17,513 bases of DNA from Propionibacteriaceae bacterium (GTDB taxonomy: Bacteria; Actinomycetota; Actinomycetes; Propionibacteriales; Propionibacteriaceae): positions 1-17,513 of the forward strand of contig PMBM01000213.1 of the NCBI GenBank assembly GCA_003153855.1, written 5' to 3'. The translations under genes and the position numbers were made by a program. This document shows, piece after piece, positions 1-7,395 of the stretch; the first letter of the stretch is position 1, and every line of letters starts with the position of its first letter. Below the pieces are notes generated by a model, which worked only from the letters and a program-made list of their open reading frames with translations, did not search any database and was not told the DNA's origin.

Positions 1-709
1 GATCGCCCTCGGCCACGACTGCGGCCACGGGCCTGGTGGGCACGCGTCGGAGGATGCGGTCGTCCCGTACCTTCCGGGTGGCTACGACCATGGTCCCTGG
101 GGCGCCGACGTCGTCCTCGCCCCCCTCAACCTGTGCCGGGAGACGCTCGACGGGATCCGCAACCACTCGTGGTCCCGGCCGGCGCCAGAGACCATCGAGG
201 GCGAGATCGCATCCTGGTCCGATCGCATCGCGTACTGCTCCCACGACTTCGAGGACGCCGTCGGAGCCGGGATCGTACGTCCCGAGGACCTTCCGGACGA
301 GGTCGCGGCGATCTGTGGTCGCACCCGGTCGCAGCAGCTCGGTACGTTCATCCACGCTGTCATGTCGTCGTCCGTACGTACCGGCGAGATCGGCATGGAC
401 GAGGAGTCGGCCGCCGCACTGGCGGGCCTGCGGCAGTTCAACTACGACCGCATCTACACCCGGCCGGAGTCGGTGGCACAGGCTCAGGCGGTGATCGCAG
501 TGCTGCGAGGACTGGTCGACCACTACCTCGCGCACCCCGAGGACGTACCGGCGGAGAACGCTTCTCCGGTGGGCGGCGACGACTCCTGGGTGACCACCGT
601 CATCGCGTACGTCGGGGGCATGACCGACCGGTACGCGTTCGAGACGGCCGCGCAGCTGCTCGGCTGGGACCCGGCTCGCATCCCGCGCGGGATCGGCCGC
701 GGAGCCTGA
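1..709 (+). CDS. HD-domain dGTPase-like phosphohydrolase, 3' part (5'-truncated)
   Basis: The frame is open from base 2 to the TGA at 707-709, so the gene starts before the window. The visible 235 residues begin inside the metal-binding part of an HD domain: ALGHDCGHGPGGHA carries the HD pair, as in the family motif (ALxHDxGHxPFGH). A later WSDRIAYCSHDFEDA segment matches the conserved aspartate helix (ADRIAYxxHDxxDA) of deoxyguanosinetriphosphate triphosphohydrolase-like proteins. Members hydrolyse dNTPs to deoxynucleoside and triphosphate, or have related nucleotidase activity; the substrate cannot be told from sequence. The C-terminus (RQFNYDRIYTRPES) also fits the dGTPase-like group. It is followed by an 80-base gap and the alpha-galactosidase gene on the same strand, with no evident functional link. 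In many actinobacteria a dgt gene adjoins dnaG; here dnaG is about 10.8 kb away, so this could be a second, paralogous HD protein. Confidence 0.82.
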   Translation, partial: IALGHDCGHGPGGHASEDAVVPYLPGGYDHGPWGADVVLAPLNLCRETLDGIRNHSWSRPAPETIEGEIASWSDRIAYCSHDFEDAVGAGIVRPEDLPDEVAAICGRTRSQQLGTFIHAVMSSSVRTGEIGMDEESAAALAGLRQFNYDRIYTRPESVAQAQAVIAVLRGLVDHYLAHPEDVPAENASPVGGDDSWVTTVIAYVGGMTDRYAFETAAQLLGWDPARIPRGIGRGA

Positions 710-774
710 CACCCACCCCATGCGGCGATCGTCCGCAACGGCGCAGCCGCAGGGCACTAATGTCGGCTGGCGTC

Positions 775-792
775 GGGAGGAGACCGCGGATG
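775..792 (+). promoter_or_regulatory. Ribosome binding site fixing the alpha-galactosidase start
   Basis: GGAGGAG at 776-782 lies seven bases before ATG 790. The same frame is open back to base 133, but that upstream part is only the shadow of the dGTPase-like gene in another frame. The strong Shine-Dalgarno sequence therefore settles the start at 790. A TAATGT hexamer at 758-763 could be a -10 box, but no convincing -35 is seen. Confidence 0.7.
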
Positions 793-2958
793 AGCACCAC
801 AACTATCGCGCTCAGTGCGGAGGGGGTCGCACTGTGGCTGGTGGTACGCGACTCGTGCCTGCCGGAGGTCGTCCACTGGGGCCCAGCGCTTCCCCAGTCC
901 ACCGCCGACGTGGCGTCCGCGATGCTCGCGATCGAGCCGCCTGCGGCCGAGGGCGGGATGGACGTCCCCGTGCGCGTGTCGGTGCTGCCGGAGTCGGGTA
1001 CCGGGTTCTTCGGACGGCCTGGAGTCGAGGGACAGCGGGACGGCCGTGACTGGTCGCCCCGGTGGCGTACGGACTCGGTGACCGTTGACGGCGAAGAGCT
1101 CAACGAATCCCATGAAGGTGGTCCCGGTGTCGTCCTCGTGACCGCCCATGACGACCGCACGCAGCTCGCCCTCGCGCTCGAGATCGACCTTCTACCGAGC
1201 GGTCTGGTGAGGACTCGCGCGACCGTCACCAACCTGGGCGACGACCCGTACACGCTCGCTGCGGTCACACCACGCCTGCCCGTACCGGCTCGCGCAGCAG
1301 AGCTGCTGGACTTCGCCGGTCACTGGGGTACGGAGCGCACGCCGCAACGGCTCCCGTTCGCCGTAGGAGCGCATGTCCGTGAAGGACGTCGGGGCCGCAC
1401 AGGTTTCGAGGCGGCCACGGTCCTGCACGCGGGCGAGCCTGGCTTCGGCTTCCGCTCGGGCGACGTCTGGGGCGTCCACGTCGCGTGGAGCGGCAACCAC
1501 GTCCACGTCGCCGAGCGCCTCGCGAACGGTCGCTGGCTCGGCGGAGGCGAGCTGCTCCTGCCGGGCGAGATCAGGCTCGCGGCCGGCGAGTCGTACACGT
1601 CGCCCTGGCTGTACGGGTCGTACGGCCACGGGCTCGACGAGCTGTCCCACCGCTTCCATGCATACCTTCGCGCTCGGGAGGGCTACCCCACCTCGCCGCG
1701 CCCGGTCACGCTGAACAGCTGGGAGGCCGCGTACTTCAACCACGACGTCGACGAGCTCATCCGGCTCGTCGACCTGGGCGCCCAGGTCGGTGTCGAGCGG
1801 TTCGTGCTCGACGACGGCTGGTTCGGCTCGCGTCGCGACGACACGCGAGGGCTGGGGGACTGGTTCGTCTCGCCTGACGTGTACCCGCAGGGGCTCCACC
1901 CGCTCGTCGACCGTGTCCGCGGCCACGGCATGCAGTTCGGCCTGTGGGTCGAGCCGGAGATGGTCAACCTCGACTCCGACGTAGCCCGCGCGCACCCGGA
2001 CTGGGTCATCCAGGTGCCGGGTCGGCTGCCGCCGGCCACGCGCCAGCAGTATGTCCTCGACCTCACGAACCCGGCCTGCTACGACTACCTGCGTACGTCC
2101 CTGGTCGCGCTCCTCGACGAGTACGAGATCGCGTACTTCAAGTGGGACCACAACCGCGACCTCGTCGACGGCGGAAGCCCGGTGCACGAGGGCCGACCGG
2201 CGGTGCACGAGCAGACGCTGGCTGCGTACCGGCTGATGCGCGAGCTCAAGGACCACAAGCCCGGCCTCGAGATCGAGTCCTGCTCGTCCGGCGGTGCCCG
2301 TGCCGACCTCGGCATCATGGAGATCTGCGACCGGATCTGGGTGTCCGACGACACGGACGCGGGGGAGCGTCTGCGCATCCAGCGTTGGACGATGACGCTG
2401 CTGCCGCCTGAGCTGCTGGGATGTCACATCGGGAGCTCGCCCTCCCACCAGACCGGCCGTCAGTACAGCGCGGCGTTCCGGGCGTCGACCGCCCTCATCG
2501 GACACCTCGGCGTCGAGTGGGACCTGCGGGTCGTCAGCGAGGCCGAGCTCGCCGAGCTGAAGATGTGGATCTCCCTCTACAAGGGGCTCCGCTCCCTGCT
2601 CCACTCCGGCACGGTCGTCCGGGGTGACGAGGATGGCCTGTGGCTGACCGGCGTCGTGTCGCTGGACAGGAGCCGCGCCGCGTACGTGCTGTCGACCACC
2701 ACCGTCTCGACGATGGAGCTGACGTTCGGCCGGATCCGGCTCGCGGGTCTCGACCCGAGCAAGCGCTACGCCGTACGACCTGTGGTGGTCGACGGTCCGA
2801 GCGCGGCGCCGGCCTTCAAGGCTCCCTGGTTCGGCGAGCCCCAAGGCAGCGAGTTCGCCGGGACCCAGGCGTCCGGCGCGTGGCTCGGCAGCGAGGGACT
2901 GGCCCTTCCGGCCCTGTGGCCGGACTCGCCGATCGTCCTGCTCGTACGGGCGGTGTGA
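790..2958 (+). CDS. Alpha-galactosidase, glycoside hydrolase family 36
   Basis: The 722-residue protein has the usual GH36 length and layout: an N-terminal beta-sandwich to about residue 320, a catalytic (beta/alpha)8 barrel to about 640, and a C-terminal beta domain. Diagnostic motifs are LDDGWFG (340-346), LWVEPEM with an HPDW segment just after it, YFKWDHNRD with Asp453 as the expected nucleophile, ESCSSGGARAD (C498-D506), and WVSDDTDA near 517-524 carrying the expected acid/base aspartate. The SDDTDA form differs slightly from the commoner SDNTDA. The enzyme hydrolyses terminal alpha-1,6-galactosyl residues of raffinose-type sugars, galactinol or melibiose with retention. No signal peptide is seen, so it is probably cytoplasmic and acts on imported oligosaccharides, but no sugar transporter is in the window. 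It ends 12 bases from the convergent cupin-like gene. Confidence 0.95.
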   Translation: MSTTTIALSAEGVALWLVVRDSCLPEVVHWGPALPQSTADVASAMLAIEPPAAEGGMDVPVRVSVLPESGTGFFGRPGVEGQRDGRDWSPRWRTDSVTVDGEELNESHEGGPGVVLVTAHDDRTQLALALEIDLLPSGLVRTRATVTNLGDDPYTLAAVTPRLPVPARAAELLDFAGHWGTERTPQRLPFAVGAHVREGRRGRTGFEAATVLHAGEPGFGFRSGDVWGVHVAWSGNHVHVAERLANGRWLGGGELLLPGEIRLAAGESYTSPWLYGSYGHGLDELSHRFHAYLRAREGYPTSPRPVTLNSWEAAYFNHDVDELIRLVDLGAQVGVERFVLDDGWFGSRRDDTRGLGDWFVSPDVYPQGLHPLVDRVRGHGMQFGLWVEPEMVNLDSDVARAHPDWVIQVPGRLPPATRQQYVLDLTNPACYDYLRTSLVALLDEYEIAYFKWDHNRDLVDGGSPVHEGRPAVHEQTLAAYRLMRELKDHKPGLEIESCSSGGARADLGIMEICDRIWVSDDTDAGERLRIQRWTMTLLPPELLGCHIGSSPSHQTGRQYSAAFRASTALIGHLGVEWDLRVVSEAELAELKMWISLYKGLRSLLHSGTVVRGDEDGLWLTGVVSLDRSRAAYVLSTTTVSTMELTFGRIRLAGLDPSKRYAVRPVVVDGPSAAPAFKAPWFGEPQGSEFAGTQASGAWLGSEGLALPALWPDSPIVLLVRAV

Positions 2959-2970
2959 GGCTCACCCCGC
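2950..2970. terminator. Possible compact bidirectional terminator between convergent genes
   Basis: The 12-base gap between the alpha-galactosidase stop and the cupin-like stop lies in a dyad. GTGAG-G-CTCAC (2955-2965) is flanked by GCGG and CCGC with one mismatch. It includes the alpha-galactosidase stop codon and has no T-tract. As RNA the stem would be short because the dyad centre is a single base, so this is a weak call. Confidence 0.3.
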
Positions 2971-3645
2971 TCAGACCACGGTGAGGATGGCCAGCAATGG
3001 CTCTGCGGGCTGCGACGTCAGCGGACCGTCCTCAGCCACCCACACCGTGGCTCCGGGTTCGTGGCGGCTCCCGCCCTGCAGGGTCGCTTCGCCGTGAACG
3101 ACGGTGAGGACCGACTCGCCGGGTACGTGGACGGTCGTACCCGGTAGGGCAGCGATCCGGTAGCTGGTGCTCCGCGGGGACGCGTACTCCAGTCGGAGCG
3201 CGGGGGTCTCGGGGATGCGCCGGGGCGGGCGATGGCGCCGGAGCTCGATCCCGACCATCCTCAAGGCCCCGTCGTTCGACGACGAGGCGGTCACCCGGTG
3301 AACGACCGGATGGGCTGCATGGGGCTGCCACAGGAGTGTGCCGTCCGGCATCCTCAGCCAGCCCACGGTGAGGCGTCTCAGCAGCCAGCCGACGCTGCGC
3401 AGCAAGCCGCTGGACCGTCCCGGCCGGGTGACGTTGTGCTGTCGCCAGGTGTTGTCCGATCGGAACCGGCCGCCACGTACAACCACGTACACCGTGTCCT
3501 GGTCGTGCCTGTGGTCGAGCGTCGTCGTCCCTGGCTCGATCCGCGCCTCGTACACGCGGACGAGGTCGTTGCCGAAGAGCTCCTCGTGAACGGGTTCGCG
3601 GTCGACGGGAACCCACGCCGGCCGGGGCGGAGTTCCGCGCGTCAT
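2971..3645 (-). CDS. Cupin-like protein (possible bicupin), function unknown
   Basis: The 224-residue protein has a cupin motif 1-like stretch, LDHRHDQDTVYVVVRGG, with His45 and His47 as candidate metal ligands. A later PHAAHPVVHRV stretch (His109, His112, His116) resembles the second histidine motif. A C-terminal half ending in TVVHGEATLQGG...GATVWVAEDG looks like a second, degenerate barrel without the histidines. The middle is Arg-rich (LLRSVGWLLRRLTVGWLR), which is unusual for a cupin. The ATG overlaps the TGA of the upstream SDR gene as ATGA (3645-3642), so the two are translationally coupled and probably share the TetR-controlled promoter. Cupins include isomerases, dioxygenases and binding proteins; I cannot choose among these. 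It converges on the alpha-galactosidase gene. Confidence 0.75.
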   Translation of the reverse strand: MTRGTPPRPAWVPVDREPVHEELFGNDLVRVYEARIEPGTTTLDHRHDQDTVYVVVRGGRFRSDNTWRQHNVTRPGRSSGLLRSVGWLLRRLTVGWLRMPDGTLLWQPHAAHPVVHRVTASSSNDGALRMVGIELRRHRPPRRIPETPALRLEYASPRSTSYRIAALPGTTVHVPGESVLTVVHGEATLQGGSRHEPGATVWVAEDGPLTSQPAEPLLAILTVV

Positions 3646-4649
3646 CGCGTGCCCGCTGTCGGCCGGAGGAGTCCGACCTCGCGCAGCCAGTTGATGGTCT
3701 CTGCCAGTATGTCGACGAGCGGAGTGCGTCCCAGACCCAGGCCGGTGCGCGCTTTGGTGTCGTCGACCACGAGGTTCCCCGTCGCGCGGCGGTACTTGGC
3801 AAGGCTGAGCTCGGGCTCGGTGCCGGTCGCGGCAGACTTCAGCTCGGTGGCGAGGAATGCGAGGCCGAGGAAGGCCCGCGACGTGGCGCGTTCAGGAACG
3901 GGCTTGTCCAGGAGGCGGGCGATGGTCTGTACGACCTCGAGGAAGGTCGCCTCGGTCCCGCCCAGGATCACGTTCTCTCCCTCAAGGGGTGCCTGGGCGG
4001 CGGCGATCTGTGCCGCGACCACGTCGTGCACCGAGATCCAGGTGGCGGAGCCGGGTGGCACCACGCGCAGTCCGCTCTCATAGATGGGCAGGATCAGCTG
4101 CTGCGACCAGTTGGCGGAGTCGTACGCCCCGAGGATGTTGACCGGGTTGAGGATCACGGAGGAGAGGCGCCCTGATCGGCTCGCAGCCTTGACCAGCTGC
4201 TCGGCCGCCCACTTGCTCTTGCCGTAGTTGTCACCCATGCGAGCTACGTTCGTGGACGAATCCTCGCGGAGCCGAACCCCCGGTTGGTAGCCGTACGCCG
4301 AGATCGACGAGGTCGCGACCAGTCGGCGGGCCCCAGCGCGCTCCGCTGCCTCGATCACACCCTGGGTCCCGTCGACGTTGTCCCGGAACTGTGCGACACG
4401 GTTCCTCGACCATGTGGTCGTGTTCCCGGCGAGATGGAAGACGACGGGGTCCTCGGTGCCGGCGAAGGCCTTGTCGAGGGACTCGGCATCGCCCAGGTCC
4501 CCCATGGCGATCCGGACGTCGGGGAGGAGATCCACGCGGTCTCCCTCGCGACAGAACGCGGTCACCTCCCAGCCCTCGGCGACGAGACGCTCGACCAGAT
4601 GACGGCCGACGAACCCTGCTGCTCCAGTGACGATGGTGTCCGCGGACAT
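3642..4649 (-). CDS. NAD(P)-dependent epimerase/dehydratase, extended SDR family
   Basis: The 335-residue protein starts with a Rossmann dinucleotide-binding motif, TGAAGFVGRH (residues 8-17, the GxxGxxG pattern). It has the catalytic SDR pair in DNYGKSKWAAE (Tyr142, Lys146) preceded by a serine-rich strand (ATSSISAYG, 113-120). Length and pattern fit the extended SDRs related to dihydroflavonol-4-reductases and 3-beta-hydroxysteroid dehydrogenases, which reduce or epimerise carbonyl or hydroxyl groups using NAD(P)H. The substrate cannot be inferred. The ATG at 4649 has GGAAGGAAG just upstream on the minus strand. The gene is divergent from the TetR gene and its upstream gap carries the tandem operators, so repression by that TetR is likely. 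Its stop overlaps the start of the cupin-like gene. Confidence 0.9.
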   Translation of the reverse strand: MSADTIVTGAAGFVGRHLVERLVAEGWEVTAFCREGDRVDLLPDVRIAMGDLGDAESLDKAFAGTEDPVVFHLAGNTTTWSRNRVAQFRDNVDGTQGVIEAAERAGARRLVATSSISAYGYQPGVRLREDSSTNVARMGDNYGKSKWAAEQLVKAASRSGRLSSVILNPVNILGAYDSANWSQQLILPIYESGLRVVPPGSATWISVHDVVAAQIAAAQAPLEGENVILGGTEATFLEVVQTIARLLDKPVPERATSRAFLGLAFLATELKSAATGTEPELSLAKYRRATGNLVVDDTKARTGLGLGRTPLVDILAETINWLREVGLLRPTAGTR

Positions 4650-4663
4650 GTGCGCTTCCTTCC

Positions 4664-4692
4664 ATACTGATGGTATTCAATACCAATGGTAT
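4664..4692. promoter_or_regulatory. Tandem palindromic operator pair in the SDR/TetR divergent promoter
   Basis: Two 13-bp dyads of the same pattern are separated by three bases: ATACTGATGGTAT (4664-4676) and ATACCAATGGTAT (4680-4692). The second is perfect outside its central base; the first keeps ATAC/GTAT outer arms. Their centres are 16 bp apart. Together they also form the perfect 15-mer TGGTATTCAATACCA (4671-4685). The AT-rich block stands out from its GC-rich surroundings. It fits binding of two TetR dimers, repressing both the SDR-cupin operon and tetR itself. Confidence 0.7.
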
Positions 4693-4695
4693 CGT
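4690..4695 (+). promoter_or_regulatory. Candidate -10 box for a leaderless tetR transcript
   Basis: TATCGT fits the actinobacterial TAnnnT -10 pattern. Its last base is seven positions before ATG 4702, so transcription would begin at the start codon itself. No Shine-Dalgarno sequence is present before 4702, in agreement. The box overlaps the right-hand operator. No clear -35 is seen. Confidence 0.45.
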
Positions 4696-4701
4696 TTGCG
4701 C

Positions 4702-5280
4702 ATGTCGACACAACCCTCTTCCCGTCGTCGCCCGACTCGGGAGCAGACGCGAGCGCGACTCCTCGAGGCCGCCGCAGAGACGTTCTCCGAACGAGGCTTC
4801 CAGGCGGCGTCCCTCGACGAGGTGGCCACCAGGGCGGGCCTCACGAAGGGAGCCATCTACTCGAGCTTCAGCAGCAAGGCGCGGCTCTTCTTCGCAGTCA
4901 TCGAGGAGCGCTGGCAGGAGCGGCTCGAAGGCGCCCGACACGTCACCGGCGACAGCCGACCAGCGGCAGGCCACGCGTTGGGGGAGCGGCTCGCGGCGTT
5001 CACGGCGGACGACCCGAACTGGCACCTGGCGTTCCTCGAGTTCTGGGCGGCCAGCGTCCGGGGTGACCGCGCCAACGTCGAGGAGCTCCGCGAGCGTAGG
5101 CGGGACTTCCGAAAGGGGATCGAGGCCCAGCTCGTACAGGCCGGGGTCGACGAGCATGCCGACCAGCTCGCGGTGATCATCCTCGCGCTCTCCAACGGCC
5201 TGGCCATCGAAGGCGCCATCGACCCTGACAGTACGAAGGATGTGTTCGCTTTCGCCCTGGAACGCCTGGTCAGCAGCTGA
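4702..5280 (+). CDS. TetR/AcrR-family transcriptional regulator
   Basis: The 192-residue protein begins with a basic segment (RRRPTREQTRARLLEAAAETF), then the TetR helix-turn-helix at about residues 29-60: ERGFQAASLDEVATRAGLTKGAIYSSF. The remainder is a helical ligand-binding and dimerisation domain, too divergent to name a ligand. The start at 4702 is preferred over ATGs further upstream in frame, because the earlier part would run back through the operators and into the SDR gene, and because the TetR domain begins right after it. The gene is divergent from the SDR-cupin pair, so it is probably a local repressor released by a substrate of those enzymes. It is followed by a stem-loop terminator shared with the convergent rpf gene. 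Confidence 0.93.
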   Translation: MSTQPSSRRRPTREQTRARLLEAAAETFSERGFQAASLDEVATRAGLTKGAIYSSFSSKARLFFAVIEERWQERLEGARHVTGDSRPAAGHALGERLAAFTADDPNWHLAFLEFWAASVRGDRANVEELRERRRDFRKGIEAQLVQAGVDEHADQLAVIILALSNGLAIEGAIDPDSTKDVFAFALERLVSS

Positions 5281-5288
5281 CCGGCGTT

Positions 5289-5302
5289 CCTCGTGCACGA
5301 GG
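5289..5302. repeat. Perfect 14-bp palindrome after tetR
   Basis: CCTCGTGCACGAGG lies nine bases after the tetR stop. As RNA it can form a five-base-pair hairpin with a TGCA loop, and may act with the larger stem-loop downstream as a tandem terminator. It could alternatively be a DNA operator. Confidence 0.5.
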
Positions 5303-5313
5303 GCTGACAGGCA

Positions 5314-5351
5314 CGAACCCCAGGCGCACCGAGACGGGCACCTGGGGTTCG
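5314..5351. terminator. Bidirectional stem-loop terminator between tetR and rpf
   Basis: A perfect 11-bp inverted repeat, CGAACCCCAGG (5314-5324) and CCTGGGGTTCG (5341-5351), encloses a 16-base loop. It lies between the convergent tetR and rpf stop codons. There is no T-tract on either side, which is common in high-GC actinobacteria. The position and stem strength support termination of both genes. Confidence 0.75.
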
Positions 5352-5367
5352 ACGAGCTGAGAGCCGC

Positions 5368-6438
<1,071 letters not shown>

Positions 6439-7197
6439 CTAGGGGCGAAGGGCGAGGCGAAGCTCGGGCGTCACGATCCGTGCGTGCTCGATGAACCGGT
6501 GGGCGACAGCCACGGTGGTCGCCTGGCCGGCCATGATCCCGAGGAGGACGAGCACCTGTGCCGCACCCGCCTGTACGGGTGAGCCGCCACCCAGGAGGAC
6601 GCCGATGAACGCTCCCGGCAGCGTGACAAGCCCCACGGTCCGGGTCTGGTCGTTGTTCGGCATGGTCGCGTCACGTGCCGAGTCAGGATCGGTCAGCCGG
6701 ATCGACTCGGCACGGGAGAACCCCAGGGAGAGTCCCGCCTCGTACTCGCCGAGGTGGTCCCGCAGGTGCGTGAACGAGTTCCGCGCCACGAGCGTGTGGG
6801 CCGTCATCATGTTGCCGATGACGATGCCTGCGATCGGGATCAGCGAGAGTCCGTTGAGCGGTGCGGTACCCGTCGCGTACACGATGAGCAGTACGGGGAG
6901 GATGCCCGCTGCCATGGCCACGGACACCCAGGGCCAGCACGCGGTGACGCGGACGCGCTTCGACGTGGTGTAGACGCCGATGACGAACATCACCAGGACG
7001 AAGGCGAGCGCGGACCACAGGTGCTGCAAGGCGGCGACGATGATCACCGACACGATCGCGAGCTGCACGATCGCCCGAACGGCCGCCACGACCGTCTGCC
7101 GCCCGATCCGCAGGTTGCCGACGCGCGACACGACGAGCGTGAGGGCGACCATCAGTACGAGTGCCAGTCCGAGCTGCCACGTGGGTTCCACGGTCAC
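6439..7197 (-). CDS. UPF0014/FetB-family ABC transporter permease (putative iron exporter subunit)
   Basis: The 252-residue membrane protein matches the FetB (YbbM) family. It has an N-terminal amphipathic and Arg segment with AAVRAIVQLAIVSVI, the signature GNMMTAHTLVARN, and a C-terminal TLPGAFIGVLLGGGSPVQAG. About six or seven hydrophobic segments run through the sequence. In Escherichia coli FetB pairs with the ATPase FetA for iron export and oxidative-stress tolerance. No ATPase gene adjoins it here, so either the partner is elsewhere or this copy works differently. The start is GTG 7197, with a second GTG two codons on and only a weak Shine-Dalgarno (GATGGG). The gap to the divergent transaldolase gene holds a conspicuous direct repeat. 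Confidence 0.88.
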   Translation of the reverse strand: MTVEPTWQLGLALVLMVALTLVVSRVGNLRIGRQTVVAAVRAIVQLAIVSVIIVAALQHLWSALAFVLVMFVIGVYTTSKRVRVTACWPWVSVAMAAGILPVLLIVYATGTAPLNGLSLIPIAGIVIGNMMTAHTLVARNSFTHLRDHLGEYEAGLSLGFSRAESIRLTDPDSARDATMPNNDQTRTVGLVTLPGAFIGVLLGGGSPVQAGAAQVLVLLGIMAGQATTVAVAHRFIEHARIVTPELRLALRP

Positions 7198-7256
7198 GTG
7201 CCCATCATGACCCGTTGCGGGCCGGTCTCCCGTCTCTGCTCGTGCTCGCCGCCCGT

Positions 7257-7291
7257 ACAGGTGCTCTCCTCAGCCGCACAGGTGCTCTCCT
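7257..7291. repeat. Two exact 14-bp direct repeats, 21-bp period
   Basis: ACAGGTGCTCTCCT occurs at 7257-7270 and again at 7278-7291. The start-to-start distance is 21 bp, two helical turns. The preceding CCG is also shared (CCGt/CCGc). The pair lies in the divergent gap between the fetB-like start (7197) and the transaldolase promoter. It looks like a tandem binding site on one DNA face. Confidence 0.65.
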
Positions 7292-7324
7292 GAACGCGCT
7301 TCGCCTCTCGGGAGAATATGTAAG

Positions 7325-7362
7325 GACATGAGGTTGACACTTGCTTGTGACATGGGTTGAAT
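7325..7362 (+). promoter_or_regulatory. Transaldolase/inositol operon promoter overlapped by direct repeats
   Basis: A perfect -35 TTGACA (7334-7339) is 17 bases from TTGAAT (7357-7362, four of six consensus bases). The predicted start is near 7369. Two near-identical elements overlap it: GACATGAGGTTGA (7325-7337) over the -35 and GACATGGGTTGA (7349-7360) over the -10, differing by one base deletion. This suggests control by a regulator that binds direct repeats. The in-frame TTG at 7357 lies inside the -10 and is therefore not the gene start. Confidence 0.65.
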
Positions 7363-7395
7363 GTCAGTGACCTGATCCCCGACGAAGAGAACCCC

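Noticed and set aside
133..789. 219-codon N-terminal extension of the alpha-galactosidase frame
   Set aside because: It is the Arg-rich shadow of the dGTPase-like gene; the strong Shine-Dalgarno before ATG 790 and GH36 N-terminal homology start there.
1192..2844. 550-codon minus-strand open frame antisense to the alpha-galactosidase
   Set aside because: No domain or plausible start; the plus strand has all GH36 motifs. It is a GC-bias shadow.
7357..7395. TTG start giving a 13-residue longer transaldolase
   Set aside because: The TTG lies inside the predicted -10 box, upstream of the expected transcription start, and family homology begins after ATG 7396.
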